Shown here one piece after another: positions 35,837 to 44,385 of a DNA stretch of 64,000 bases. Numbering within the stretch: the stretch's first letter is position 1; each line of letters starts with the position of its first letter. Below the pieces are notes generated by a model, which ran no database searches, had not been told where the DNA came from, and saw only the letters and a list, made by a program, of their open reading frames with translations. The DNA comes from Natrinema amylolyticum. Its GTDB lineage: Archaea; Halobacteriota; Halobacteria; Halobacteriales; Natrialbaceae. Location of the stretch: NCBI RefSeq assembly GCF_020515625.1, contig NZ_JAIWPJ010000001.1:496001-560000 (forward strand). The letters run 5' to 3'. The position numbers and the translations under genes were made by a program.

Positions 35837-37942
35837 TTACAGACCGGCCGATTCGCTCGAGCCCGTCGTCTCGACCTCGAGGACGACGGCGGTGTCGACA
35901 GCGAGTTCGCGGGCCCACGAGTCGGCCGCACCATCACCGTCCGCGACCGCCTCGCCCGTCGGCAGGTCGGTTCCCTCGACGGGTTCGTCGATCCGCACCG
36001 TCGCCGTGCCGTCACCGAAGTGCAACGCGACGACGAGTCGGCGGCCGCTCGCCGGCGCTTCCCTCGCGAACGCGACGGCGGCGTCGGTGTCGGCCGCGTA
36101 CGGAATCCGCTCGAGGTCGGCATCGGACTGCAGCGCCGGATGCGATTTCCGGAGAGCGATCAACCGCCGATAGCGCTCGAACAGGTTCGTATCGAACGAC
36201 CCCCAGTTCATCGGGTCGCGCCGCCCCGTGACGCCGGTCTCCTGTCCGTAGTAGAGCATCGGTGAGCCGGGGAGAGTAACCGTCGCAGCGCCCGCTGCCA
36301 GCTGCGCGTCGCGACCGTATTCGGTGAGATACCGGTCCGTGTCGTGGTTTTCGACGTACAGCAACCACTCCGAGTCGGGGTGGGCACCCCGGCGCTGCCG
36401 GTCCTCGATCGCCTCGAGGATCGCGTCGGCGCTCGTCGCATTTAGACCGGCCGCGGAATCGGTGAACGCGTCCGCGACCGCGTCCCCCTCCGCAACCGCT
36501 GCCGTCTCGTCCGCAGCGTTGCCCACAGCCAACTCGTCCGCACTACCGTCCCCGAACGACTCGCCCAGTCGCTCGAGCGCGTCGTGAAGGACGTCGTCGT
36601 GGTGGGTGTGGAACCGACCGCCGCCCATCTCGACGTCGGAGGGCAGGGTCTCGTCCAGCAGGAACAAGTCGCCGTCCGCGCCGCTCACTCGGTCGGACAC
36701 CTCGGTCCAGAAACTCAGGGGGACGCCCCAGGCGACGTCCGCGCGGAAGCCGTCGACGCGCTCGGCCCAGAAGTCGACGACCTCGAGCAGATAGTCCCGG
36801 ACCTCGGGATTGGCGTAGTTCAAATTCGGAATGTCGTCCCAGCCGAAGTAGGTGTCCGCGTCGCGCTCGTCGAAGTCCTCCCACCGGTACCAGTCGCGGT
36901 ACCGCTCGTGGTCGGGATGCGTCTCGTCGACCGCAGCCTCGTAGAACGGATGCGTGTCCGCCGTGTGGTTGATCACGAGATCGAAGACGACCCGGATACC
37001 CCGTTCGTGACAGGCGTCGACCAGCGCCTCGAAATCGGCCATAGTTCCGAGCTCCGGATCGACCTCGAAGTAGTCCCGAGTATTGTAGCCGTGGGGACCA
37101 CCGCGCTCTGCGGGCGTCTCGAACCCGCTCTCGGCCTCGAGAAACGGCGACAGCCAGAGGACGTCGATCCCGAGGCGCTCGAGGTGGTCGAGCCGATCCG
37201 CGATCGTCTCGAACGTGGGCTCGTCCCGATCCGGGAATCGCCGGGTGAAGACCTCGTAGACGACCGCATCGACGGCCCACTCGGGCGGCTCGAACGGATG
37301 CTCGACGCGGACGGGCGGCTCGTCCGTCGCATCGTCGGTGGGGACCAGTTCGATCGCGTCCGGAACCGAGTGGCGCTCGTCGACAGCGACGGCGTAGACG
37401 CGGACCCGTTCGTCGATCGCATCGACCGGAATCGTCCCGTCCGGCGCGAGCACGTCCGCGTTCCGGTCATCGACGTAGTACTCGACGGTTGGCTCCCCGT
37501 CGCCGACGACGCTCGCGGTCGCCGAGAGACGGACCCGGCCGTCCGCGACCGTCGCGTCGAGTTCGACCTGCGGGCGCGGCGCGTCCTCGTCCGCCTCGGG
37601 AAACGCGCGGACCGTCAGTTCGTGCGTCCCGTCGGGGGCCTCGAGCGCGAGCGCGTACGTCCCCGGCACGTCCGGCTCGAACTCGGCGACCGGCCCGTCC
37701 GTCGGTGCCGCACTCGAGCCGTCGGGCGACTCGAGCACCCGCCAGACGTACGTCGCGTCGCCCTCCGGATTCCACGGCGCGAGATCGTCCCGCGTCTCCA
37801 TTTCGTTTCCATTCGGATCGACGATCCCCTCGCCGACGGTGACGAACCGCGGCGGACCGGGATGATGCGAGCCGTCGCCGCTCTCGAGCGCGGGACCGGA
37901 GTCGGGGTCACCGCCGTCCGTGCACAGTCGTCGCTGATCCAT
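35837..37942 (-). CDS. GH13 alpha-amylase family enzyme (cyclomaltodextrinase/neopullulanase type)
   Basis: 701 residues. The N-terminal 220 residues form beta-rich domains. The catalytic barrel follows, with VVYEVFTRRFPD, DLVINHTAD, GFRADVAWGVP (nucleophile Asp about 400), LFLLDETLP (acid Glu about 429) and LYVENHDTDR (Asp about 531). There is no signal peptide, so it should hydrolyse imported maltodextrins or cyclodextrins in the cytoplasm. It converges on the permease gene. ATG 37942 has a TTTATTC box about 26 nt upstream and an inverted repeat just above that. Confidence 0.94.
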   Translation of the reverse strand: MDQRRLCTDGGDPDSGPALESGDGSHHPGPPRFVTVGEGIVDPNGNEMETRDDLAPWNPEGDATYVWRVLESPDGSSAAPTDGPVAEFEPDVPGTYALALEAPDGTHELTVRAFPEADEDAPRPQVELDATVADGRVRLSATASVVGDGEPTVEYYVDDRNADVLAPDGTIPVDAIDERVRVYAVAVDERHSVPDAIELVPTDDATDEPPVRVEHPFEPPEWAVDAVVYEVFTRRFPDRDEPTFETIADRLDHLERLGIDVLWLSPFLEAESGFETPAERGGPHGYNTRDYFEVDPELGTMADFEALVDACHERGIRVVFDLVINHTADTHPFYEAAVDETHPDHERYRDWYRWEDFDERDADTYFGWDDIPNLNYANPEVRDYLLEVVDFWAERVDGFRADVAWGVPLSFWTEVSDRVSGADGDLFLLDETLPSDVEMGGGRFHTHHDDVLHDALERLGESFGDGSADELAVGNAADETAAVAEGDAVADAFTDSAAGLNATSADAILEAIEDRQRRGAHPDSEWLLYVENHDTDRYLTEYGRDAQLAAGAATVTLPGSPMLYYGQETGVTGRRDPMNWGSFDTNLFERYRRLIALRKSHPALQSDADLERIPYAADTDAAVAFAREAPASGRRLVVALHFGDGTATVRIDEPVEGTDLPTGEAVADGDGAADSWARELAVDTAVVLEVETTGSSESAGL

Positions 37943-37973
37943 GGGATTCCTTTCGGCCCGGGGAATAAATTTG

Positions 37974-37991
37974 TGGTGTAGTAGTACACCA
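37974..37991. promoter_or_regulatory. Inverted repeat operator candidate upstream of the GH13 gene
   Basis: TGGTGTA-GTAG-TACACCA is an 18-bp perfect 7-bp inverted repeat with a 4-nt spacer. It sits directly upstream of the probable TATA element of the GH13 gene. The TACACCA half-site recurs at 32422-32428 in the importer promoter region. It fits a dimeric regulator of the cluster. TrmB is the local candidate, but the motif differs from the TACT-N-GAGTA form described for Halobacterium TrmB. Confidence 0.5.
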
Positions 37992-38083
37992 TAGTTAGAG
38001 CTCGGCGGACTTGCGGTCGCCGTCGCTATCGACGATGCGGTTCCTGGAATCGAGTCAATCCAGCAACATCATATGCTTACTGG

Positions 38084-38262
38084 TCAGTCACCGTCAGTAG
38101 CTTCGTCAAAATCTTCTTTGTCCACGTGGGAGAACGATGTCCCGCCGCGTCTGCAACCATTTCGAGCCCCAATCGGGAGTATTTCTCCATCGTCAGTGGT
38201 CATAGCCGCATATGCGTTTCCACATCGGTCACAGATAGCGAGAAGATTTCGATCTTCCCCAT
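38084..38262 (-). pseudogene. Decayed small zinc-ribbon protein gene
   Basis: ATG at 38262 is followed by four Gs and shifts out of frame. With one more base the reading continues as EDRNLLAICDRCGNAYAAM, then TTDDGEILPIGARNGCRRGG and ends DEATDGD at TGA 38084. The total of 179 nt is one short of a full frame. The second metal pair is also damaged (GCRRGG where a CxC would be expected). A TTTAAG box lies about 30 nt upstream. A sequencing error in the G-run cannot be excluded. Confidence 0.6.
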
Positions 38263-38379
38263 ATGTTAAGAATCCTCCACTCCGCCAGACTACTTAAATT
38301 TGACAGGGAGTTAAGACAGTTCCCGATTGATTACACCAACTCCTCTACTTTACGAACAAGCATACCTGAGATCGTGTTC

Positions 38380-38628
38380 TCATTCCGTGGCTTCGATGAA
38401 CTCATTGAGCGGTTCCGTAAGTTCGTCTACCTGTTCGCCGTCCTTTTCCGTCGAGTACCGAATGATGATGACGTCCCTTTGATCGGTGTGACGTGCTGAA
38501 TCAACTTGCTGAATTCCCCGCCATATCCCAGTCACTTCGACGAGACCGAAGTTGTCATGTTCGTAGGTTTCGTCCCGTTCGACTACTTGATCCGACTCGG
38601 AGCCCGGTAGATCGTCCGAGTTACCCAT
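38380..38628 (-). CDS. Small haloarchaeal hypothetical protein
   Basis: 82 residues, acidic, with a compact alpha/beta look (DNFGLVEVTGIWRGIQQVD ... VIIIRYSTEKDGEQVDEL). No known domain is recognised. ATG 38628 lies below a TCTATAGATA box, consistent with a leaderless start. It sits in an AT-richer patch of small regulators, 43 nt after the end of the DUF7344 gene. Confidence 0.55.
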   Translation of the reverse strand: MGNSDDLPGSESDQVVERDETYEHDNFGLVEVTGIWRGIQQVDSARHTDQRDVIIIRYSTEKDGEQVDELTEPLNEFIEATE

Positions 38629-38670
38629 ACGAACCAGCCCTATCTATAGAATCATCCGAGTTACAAACCG

Positions 38671-38931
38671 TCAAAACCGCTCACCCCTTCTTACCTCATC
38701 CCTGTGGCGATCAAACTCAACAAACCCGTCAGCTTTCAATTCGGGGAGGTGGACGTGATGAAGTTCGTAGACGAGGGTGACGTACTCCTCACAGGAGAGG
38801 GTTTCATCATCCCAGAGAATCGGGGTTGCAGGAATAGTTCCATCCTCTAATAATGCAGATAGTATTCGACCTTTTTGCTCTCGAAGCACAGTCAAAAACT
38901 CCTTACTCCTCTCAGACGATTGTCTACTCAT
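38671..38931 (-). CDS. DUF7344-type HTH-like small regulator
   Basis: 86 residues. The core GRILSALLEDG ... LVYELHHVHLPELKADGFVEFD is the haloarchaeal DUF7344 pattern, a winged-helix-like domain in which the HHVHLPxL block ends the recognition part. It probably binds DNA or a partner regulator. It lies 15 nt downstream of the HalOD1 gene on the same strand, so probably in one operon. A second DUF7344 gene is at 40745. Confidence 0.7.
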   Translation of the reverse strand: MSRQSSERSKEFLTVLREQKGRILSALLEDGTIPATPILWDDETLSCEEYVTLVYELHHVHLPELKADGFVEFDRHRDEVRRGERF

Positions 38932-38945
38932 AACTATGATTCCAA

Positions 38946-39287
38946 CTACGTATTCTCCGTCGGTTCGGCCTCGATGACTCCCTCGCTGAATACGGTCACA
39001 TCAAATCCCTCGTACGAAAATGAGAGGCGGCCATCTCTCTGTCCGCCGTTGGCTGTGGTAGCGAACAGGTCATTAAGCGCGCCCGTATCAATCACGGAAT
39101 GGAGCGGGGACAATTCGTCGGGATCACTGCCAGCAACAGCGGCGACCGCTGCAACGACTGCTAGACTCGGTTGGTCCCGACTGCTGTTGTACTCTGCACG
39201 AAAGCGTTCCTCCTCAACGACGAACTCAACAATGTTTATCGAGTCAACGATTTCGACAGTGCGAATTGCTTCTTTAGAGGATTCCAT
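38946..39287 (-). CDS. HalOD1 output-domain protein
   Basis: 113 residues. PSLAVVAAVAAVAGSDPDELSPLHSVIDTGALNDLF and then GRLSFSYEGFDVTVFSEGVI match the halobacterial output domain 1. This domain is usually found alone or behind receiver/PAS domains, and its signalling role is poorly known. The frame could start at GTG 39290 or ATG 39287. It is followed after 15 nt by a DUF7344 gene. Confidence 0.8.
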   Translation of the reverse strand: MESSKEAIRTVEIVDSINIVEFVVEEERFRAEYNSSRDQPSLAVVAAVAAVAGSDPDELSPLHSVIDTGALNDLFATTANGGQRDGRLSFSYEGFDVTVFSEGVIEAEPTENT

Positions 39288-39365
39288 CACCAGAATAGAC
39301 GGCTTCTATGGGGATGACGATGGATATTGCTCCCGCAATACGTATTTAAGCAGCGTTTGTGCTGG

Positions 39366-40016
39366 TCATTCTTGAGACGTTATCAACGTGCTCGCCACAA
39401 GCCGTCGAATGCCGCGCTGTAACCGCGATGAGACCGTCTGCCTGGTGATCTCAAGCTCCTCTGCGAGATCGTCCTGCGTCGCATCTCGTGGTGAATCGAA
39501 GTATCCGCGAGAATACGCTAATACCAATGCTGTTCGTTGTCCATCTGTCAGATCGTACTCTCGATCCGATTTGAGCGATGAGAGTGCATGAAGCTGGGTA
39601 AGTTCGAGAGGAATATTATTTTCTCAACAGTATGTCTGAAAGTCAGATACTTCTTGTTGTTCATCGGCGCGGATTTCAAATGTCCACTTTTCTGCGTCTC
39701 CTATCCCGGAAAGGGGATTGACCTCTGTATTGGTGATCGCCGTGAGAACACTCTCATGATTGAGGTTCCACTCAATCCGGACAAACATCTGCTCCTCCAC
39801 TTCATCAATTATCTTCAACTGGTCAATCCCGATATCGTCACTCAAATCGGTTGTGAGGTCGCTGGTGTCCTCGGCATAAATCCAGAAGTAGGGGATTATA
39901 GCCTCGCTCGTGGGAACAATTCGATCCAGTTCGATAGTGGCATCGGCCAATTGATTGAAAACGGCACTCAGCGGGAAGTCTTCCTGGTCGATGGTGAATG
40001 AGGCTTCTATGGCCAT
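39366..40016 (-). pseudogene. Bat-type transcriptional regulator interrupted by an in-frame TGA
   Basis: The first 130 codons (MAIEASFTIDQEDFPLSAVF ... VSDFQTYC) are the bacterioopsin-activator sensor half. After TGA at 39624-39626 the same frame continues without further stops. It reads ENNIPLELTQLHALSSL and then the Bat HTH: YDLTDGQRTALVLAYSRGYF, ATQDDLAEELEITRQTVSSR, ending at TGA 39366. The total length (216 codons plus stop) is normal for a short Bat regulator. A single base change (for example CGA to TGA) would explain it. Only the HTH-less half would be made unless read through. Confidence 0.8.
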
Positions 40017-40119
40017 AGACACGAATAGCGATGCGGCCCTTTGAGTTGCTCGTTGACTCTTTACCGGCCAAGTATTGCACAGGGAAAACTCTCTTCGGTC
40101 GAACGAATCTAACGGCTCT

Positions 40120-40608
40120 ATGATTGGGCTTGAACTCGATGAGGTCGATCGCTCAATCCTTCACGAGCTTCAGGAGGACGCACGCACGACTACCGCCGAA
40201 GAGATGGGCGAGGAGGCAGGTGTCTCCGCTAGCACTATCCGCAACCGAATCGAGCGGTTGGAGGATGCGGATGTGATCGAAGGATACCACCCGCACATCG
40301 ACTACGAGGCAGCGAACTACCAACTCCACATCTTTATCATTTGTCGGGTACCGCCTGACGAACGTGCGGAACTCGCCGGAGAAGCGTTGAAAATCGTCGG
40401 TACGGTCACTGTCCGCGAGAGGTTGACTGGGGCGAACAACCTTCACATCGAGGCTATCGCCGAAGATTCCGATGCAGTAGATACCGTAACCGGGAAAATA
40501 ACGGATTTTGGCCTCGAAATCGTGAATACGGAGATTGTGAAGGAAGAACACGTCCAACCGTTCAATCATTTCGGCCCGGCACCCAGCACCGACGAGGACG
40601 AAGAGTAG
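40120..40608 (+). CDS. Lrp/AsnC family transcriptional regulator
   Basis: 162 residues. The N-terminal HTH (LDEVDRSILHELQEDARTTT ... VSASTIRNRIERLEDADVI) is typical of Lrp/AsnC. It is followed by a RAM-like domain with HIFIICRVPP and VRERLTGANNLHIEA. It probably senses a small molecule and binds DNA as a dimer or octamer. ATG 40120 is chosen; a TTG at 40075 would add 15 unlikely residues. It is transcribed away from the Bat pseudogene. Confidence 0.85.
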   Translation: MIGLELDEVDRSILHELQEDARTTTAEEMGEEAGVSASTIRNRIERLEDADVIEGYHPHIDYEAANYQLHIFIICRVPPDERAELAGEALKIVGTVTVRERLTGANNLHIEAIAEDSDAVDTVTGKITDFGLEIVNTEIVKEEHVQPFNHFGPAPSTDEDEE

Positions 40609-40744
40609 TTCTCACCACTGGTCTTCGATCGGATGAGGCCAACTGTTGAAGTCAGAGTGCTTTCCGCGATACGCTGTTGAAACCCCAACATCTCGTGCGG
40701 AGGTGCCCGTAATGTGCTTTTCCATACGGCCCTTTCCTGTATAT

Positions 40745-41113
40745 GTGAGTACGGATTTCCCAACTGAGCAAGACAGCTCGAGTTCCCGTTCGGACGGTCT
40801 GTCACACGATGTGATCTTCACGTTGCTTTCTCAACGCCACCGTCGTGCAGTCCTCGATTTGCTCCTCGCACAAGATCGGACATTGACTCTCCGGGATCTC
40901 CGTAATGAGATCGTCGAACGGGAACACAGCACCGAGATAACGGAACTTGACGACGAGCAAGCCAAACAAACGATGGTGTCGCTCCATCACGTCCACATCC
41001 CGAAACTGGCCGAGGCTGACATCGTCACTTACGATCAAGATCGGATGATCGTGGAACCGACAGAAAAGCTTGAACAGATGGAGTCCTTCCTTTCTTGCGC
41101 GTCTGAAACTTGA
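40745..41113 (+). CDS. DUF7344-type regulator (second copy)
   Basis: 122 residues from GTG 40745. The core LSQRHRRAVLDLLLAQDRTLTLRDL ... TMVSLHHVHIPKLAEADIVTYD is the same domain as the protein at 38671. It is preceded by a Ser/Asp-rich leader (TEQDSSSSRSDG). ATG 40712 would add 11 residues. It follows the Lrp-like gene by about 140 nt on the same strand. Confidence 0.72.
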   Translation: MSTDFPTEQDSSSSRSDGLSHDVIFTLLSQRHRRAVLDLLLAQDRTLTLRDLRNEIVEREHSTEITELDDEQAKQTMVSLHHVHIPKLAEADIVTYDQDRMIVEPTEKLEQMESFLSCASET

Positions 41114-41383
41114 GCCGGTAGTCCACCACCGGATTCAACGTGAAACAAACGACGATGTCGTGCCGAACTTATGCTCTGTATCTAACAAGGCGCTTCTGAT
41201 ATCTCTCAGAGAGATAGATGGTCGTTCCGGTAACACCTTCACCTGTACTGAACGTGAGTTTCCTAACTAACCCTGAAGAAATCGTATTACCAATACTGTT
41301 ATGCCGGGTCGAACAACCCGGAACAACGCTCCGTGAGCTTCGTCGAACAATGCAAATCAGAGATTTGCTGGCTTGACGTCGGC

Positions 41384-42622
41384 TTACGCCTCGTCAAACA
41401 GTTCGTCGCCCTCAACCATGTGCTCCTCGACGACGTCCATATCGAGCGTCACGCCGAGGCCCGGTTTCTCGGGAATCTCGATGTAGCCGTCCTCGATGAC
41501 ATCTTCCTCGACGAGGTCCTCCCACCAGCCGAGTTCGTAGGAGTGGTACTCGACGGCCAGCGAGTTCGGGACCGCCGCACCGACGTGGGCGCTGGCGACC
41601 GTCGCGACTGGCGAGGCAACGTTGTGCATCGCGACCGGCACGTAGTACATGTCCGCGAGATCGGCGATCTTCCGCGTCTCGCGCATGCCGCCGACCTTGG
41701 GCATGTCCGGTGCGATCATGTCGACTGCCTGCTCCTCGAGCAGGCGGCGCTGGCCGTGCTTCCGGTAGACATTCTCGCCGACGGTGATCGGCGTCGACGT
41801 CGACTGCGTGACCTCTCGCTGGACGTCGTGGTTCTCCGGCGGGACGGGGTCCTCGAGCCACCAGACGTCGTAGTCTTCCAGGCGTTTCGCGAGACGTTTT
41901 GCACTCCCACCGGAGAAGGTCCAGTGACAGTCGAAGGCGACGTCGGCTCGGGAGCCGACCCGTTCGGTGACCGCTTCGACGATCGAAACCTTGTGGTCGA
42001 TTTCGGGCTCGCGAAGGTGTCGGTTCGCGCGATCCTTCTCGTGGCCGCTGGGGACGTCGAGGTCGAATTTCAGGGCGTCGTACCCCAGTTCCTCGACGAC
42101 CCGTTCGGCCTCGTCGGCGCAGGCGATCGGATCGGCTTCCTCCTCGGTGTGGCAGTCACAGTACACTCGCATCTCGTCGCGGTACTTGCCGCCGAGCAGC
42201 TGGTAGGCCGGAACCTCGAGGATCTTGCCGGCGAGGTCGTGGAGCGCGACCTCGATGCCGGAGATGGCGGTGACCGTGACGCCGCCGATCGAGCCCTCGC
42301 CGGACATCTTCTGAACGAGGTGCTCGGTCAGTCGGTCGATGTCCAGCGGGTTCTCCCCCTGGAGGAACGGCGTCATCCGTTCGATCAGTTCCGGCGCGCC
42401 GGCACCCCAGTAGGCCTCGCCGGTACCGACGATTCCCGCGTCCGTGTAGATCCGGACGAGCGTCCACGGGAAGTTCCCGTCGACCATCGTCGTCTGGATG
42501 TCTGTGATCTCGACGTCTCGGCCGCCGCCGCGCTCCCGCGTGACGCCCATCGTCTCCGATGAGAGATCCCGCATCGTGTACTCGGCGTTCGGATCGTGCA
42601 ACTGTGAGTAGTCGACTCCCAT
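41384..42622 (-). CDS. Sugar-acid (aldonate) dehydratase of the enolase superfamily
   Basis: 412 residues. It begins MGVDYSQLHDPNAEYTMRDL. The enolase-superfamily barrel has ALKFDLDVPSG (Lys/Asp), ADVAFDCHW, WWLEDPVPPEN and TPITVGENVYR (metal Asp/Glu ligands), plus APDMPKVGGM and VAMHNVASP. It resembles haloarchaeal gluconate/pentonate dehydratases, which make 2-keto-3-deoxy acids. Such a product could feed the aldolase at 27 kb, although the genes are 14 kb apart. Exact sugar acid undetermined. ATG 42622 is preceded by ACTATTACTATC. Confidence 0.88.
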   Translation of the reverse strand: MGVDYSQLHDPNAEYTMRDLSSETMGVTRERGGGRDVEITDIQTTMVDGNFPWTLVRIYTDAGIVGTGEAYWGAGAPELIERMTPFLQGENPLDIDRLTEHLVQKMSGEGSIGGVTVTAISGIEVALHDLAGKILEVPAYQLLGGKYRDEMRVYCDCHTEEEADPIACADEAERVVEELGYDALKFDLDVPSGHEKDRANRHLREPEIDHKVSIVEAVTERVGSRADVAFDCHWTFSGGSAKRLAKRLEDYDVWWLEDPVPPENHDVQREVTQSTSTPITVGENVYRKHGQRRLLEEQAVDMIAPDMPKVGGMRETRKIADLADMYYVPVAMHNVASPVATVASAHVGAAVPNSLAVEYHSYELGWWEDLVEEDVIEDGYIEIPEKPGLGVTLDMDVVEEHMVEGDELFDEA

Positions 42623-42771
42623 GGATGGATATTCACTCCGAAGATAGTAATAGTTTCTACCTTCGCGGAACGGACTCCGGAATCTGATCAATGACTAGAA
42701 ACCGAGAGGAATGAACCCACTGCTTGCGAATGGCGGTATCCATCTCGAGTGAGAACCGCTGACTGCCGTCG

Positions 42772-43641
42772 TCACGTCCGCTCGAGTTCGTTCGGAACGT
42801 CCTCGAGATCGACGTTCGACGCCGCGGTCGCGGCGAACGCGGCCCGCTTCTCGGCCGTTCGTCGATCGATCGCCTGTGGGCCGACGGCGAACTCGATCCG
42901 AGTCACGTCCTCGGCGGGGCTCGAACTGCCGAGCACCGTGACGGGGCCGATCTCCCGAGTGTTGCGAACGTGAGTCCCGCCACAGGCCGACACGTCCCAT
43001 GGGTCCGCCGTGCCGTTCGCACCGACGAACCGGGACCCGCTCCGTCGGTCGTTCTCGCCCTCGATCGTGACGAGTCGAACTCGTCCCGTCTCGACTGCAC
43101 CAGCGTGGATCTCGGCATCGAACGCCACCGCTTCGCGCTCGCGCGCCGCCGCGATCGGCGCGTCGTCCCACGAGACCGGTCGCGACTCCCAGACGACGCG
43201 GGTAACCGTCTCGTCGAGTTCGATCAGCGTCTCGTCGTCGACGGTTGCCGTCGTCTCGAGGTCGATCCGGACCGTCTCCGGGCCGATCTCGAGGCCGGCA
43301 TCGGTCGCGTCCTCGAGGGATCGCCGCGCGGCCCCGAGGAGAACGTGGCCGGCGGTGTGGGCCCGCATACAGTACATTCGAAAGGACCAGTCGACCGAAC
43401 ACAGGACGCGATGGCCCGGTCTGAACGACGGCTCCGCGGCCAGCACGTGGACCTGTTCGCCGTCGACCAGTCGGACGTCGCTCACCTCGATATCGGCGAT
43501 CGTCCCGCGATCGGCCGGCTGCCCGCCGTTCGCTCCGTAGAAGTGACTGCGCTCGAGCCAGACCCGTCTGCCGTCGATCGACGTCACTTCCGTCTCGAAC
43601 CGCGTCGCGTACGGCTCCGCTGCCGCCCGTTGGCCGGTCAT
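42772..43641 (-). CDS. alaX: Alanyl-tRNA editing protein AlaX
   Basis: 289 residues. The zinc/editing site is RAHTAGHVLLG and ACGGTHVRNT, the HxxxH and CxxxH ligands of the AlaRS editing domain. FYGANGGQPADRG is the N-terminal Gly motif. The stand-alone AlaX removes mischarged Ser or Gly from tRNA-Ala. Length and order fit the AlaX-L/M type. Confidence 0.93.
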   Translation of the reverse strand: MTGQRAAAEPYATRFETEVTSIDGRRVWLERSHFYGANGGQPADRGTIADIEVSDVRLVDGEQVHVLAAEPSFRPGHRVLCSVDWSFRMYCMRAHTAGHVLLGAARRSLEDATDAGLEIGPETVRIDLETTATVDDETLIELDETVTRVVWESRPVSWDDAPIAAAREREAVAFDAEIHAGAVETGRVRLVTIEGENDRRSGSRFVGANGTADPWDVSACGGTHVRNTREIGPVTVLGSSSPAEDVTRIEFAVGPQAIDRRTAEKRAAFAATAASNVDLEDVPNELERT

Positions 43642-43720
43642 CAGTTGGAATCAGTCTGCTGCGGTTAAAAGTCTGCTCGCCGAGACTGTCATCGACGGAT
43701 AGAAATCGGCCGCCGACCGC

Positions 43721-44245
43721 CTACTCCGCGAGGGTCACGTCGAGGCGCTCCTCGAGGGCCTCGATCAGACCGCCGCCGACGCCGGCCTGGGTCGCGCGAC
43801 CCTGCTCGACGGCGAGGACGTCTTTCGCCGGTGCGCCGAGTTCGTCGGCGAGTTCCTCGCGCTGGAGGCCCGCCTCTTGGCGCGCCTCGACGAGTGCGTC
43901 CCCGTAGTCCGAGACGAGATACGGGAGTGGATCGTCGTCGTAGTTGGTCCCCTCGCTCTCCCAGTGTTCGGAGTCGCCGTCCCAGACCGGGTTCGCCTTC
44001 GCGACGTTCTGGGCCGCCTTCTGCGTACGGCTCGGTCCGTCGTCCGAACCCGCATCCTGTCCGCTTCGATTCCGGTTCCGGTCCCCGTCGTGTGCCTCGG
44101 AATCGTCGTGTGGCGCACAGTCCGGGCAGACCTCGAGTTCGGCTCCGGCGACCGAGGCGAGCGTGAGCGAATCGCTCTCGGCACCGCAGAGTTCGCAGTT
44201 CGTCCCGCCACCACCGCCGGACGAACCGGTCGAGTATTTGGCCAT
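43721..44245 (-). CDS. Archaeal multiprotein bridging factor aMBF1
   Basis: 174 residues starting MAKYSTGSSGGGGGTNCELCG. An N-terminal zinc ribbon (CELCG and CPDC) is followed by an acidic, disordered linker. A C-terminal Cro-like HTH has VEARQEAGLQREELADEL and VLAVEQGRATQ. aMBF1 associates with the translation and transcription apparatus. Upstream ATGs at 44260 and beyond are possible, but the conserved family start is MAKYSTG. Confidence 0.92.
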   Translation of the reverse strand: MAKYSTGSSGGGGGTNCELCGAESDSLTLASVAGAELEVCPDCAPHDDSEAHDGDRNRNRSGQDAGSDDGPSRTQKAAQNVAKANPVWDGDSEHWESEGTNYDDDPLPYLVSDYGDALVEARQEAGLQREELADELGAPAKDVLAVEQGRATQAGVGGGLIEALEERLDVTLAE

Positions 44246-44385
44246 GCGAGCGTTTGGCATCTGTCGCATTTCAACTGTTCGGTACCGCGTGTGTCCCGCG
44301 GAGTACCGACTGGGCTCTGTCGTTCGGTATGTGTTCCCACCGTCGTGAGAGAGGACTCGAGCCCATTGCGGAGAGCGGTCCGGAC

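Noticed and set aside
39624-39626. Selenocysteine or pyrrolysine recoding of the Bat TGA
   Set aside because: Haloarchaea are not known to use selenocysteine, TGA is not the pyrrolysine codon, and no special RNA structure is evident. A nonsense mutation is simpler.
40612-40821. Minus-strand small ORFs overlapping the 5' end of the second DUF7344 gene
   Set aside because: They have no recognisable sequence, and the plus-strand DUF7344 frame explains the region.
41333-42562. 409-codon plus-strand frame over the dehydratase
   Set aside because: The minus strand encodes a clear enolase-superfamily enzyme with all metal ligands. The plus frame has no recognisable domain.
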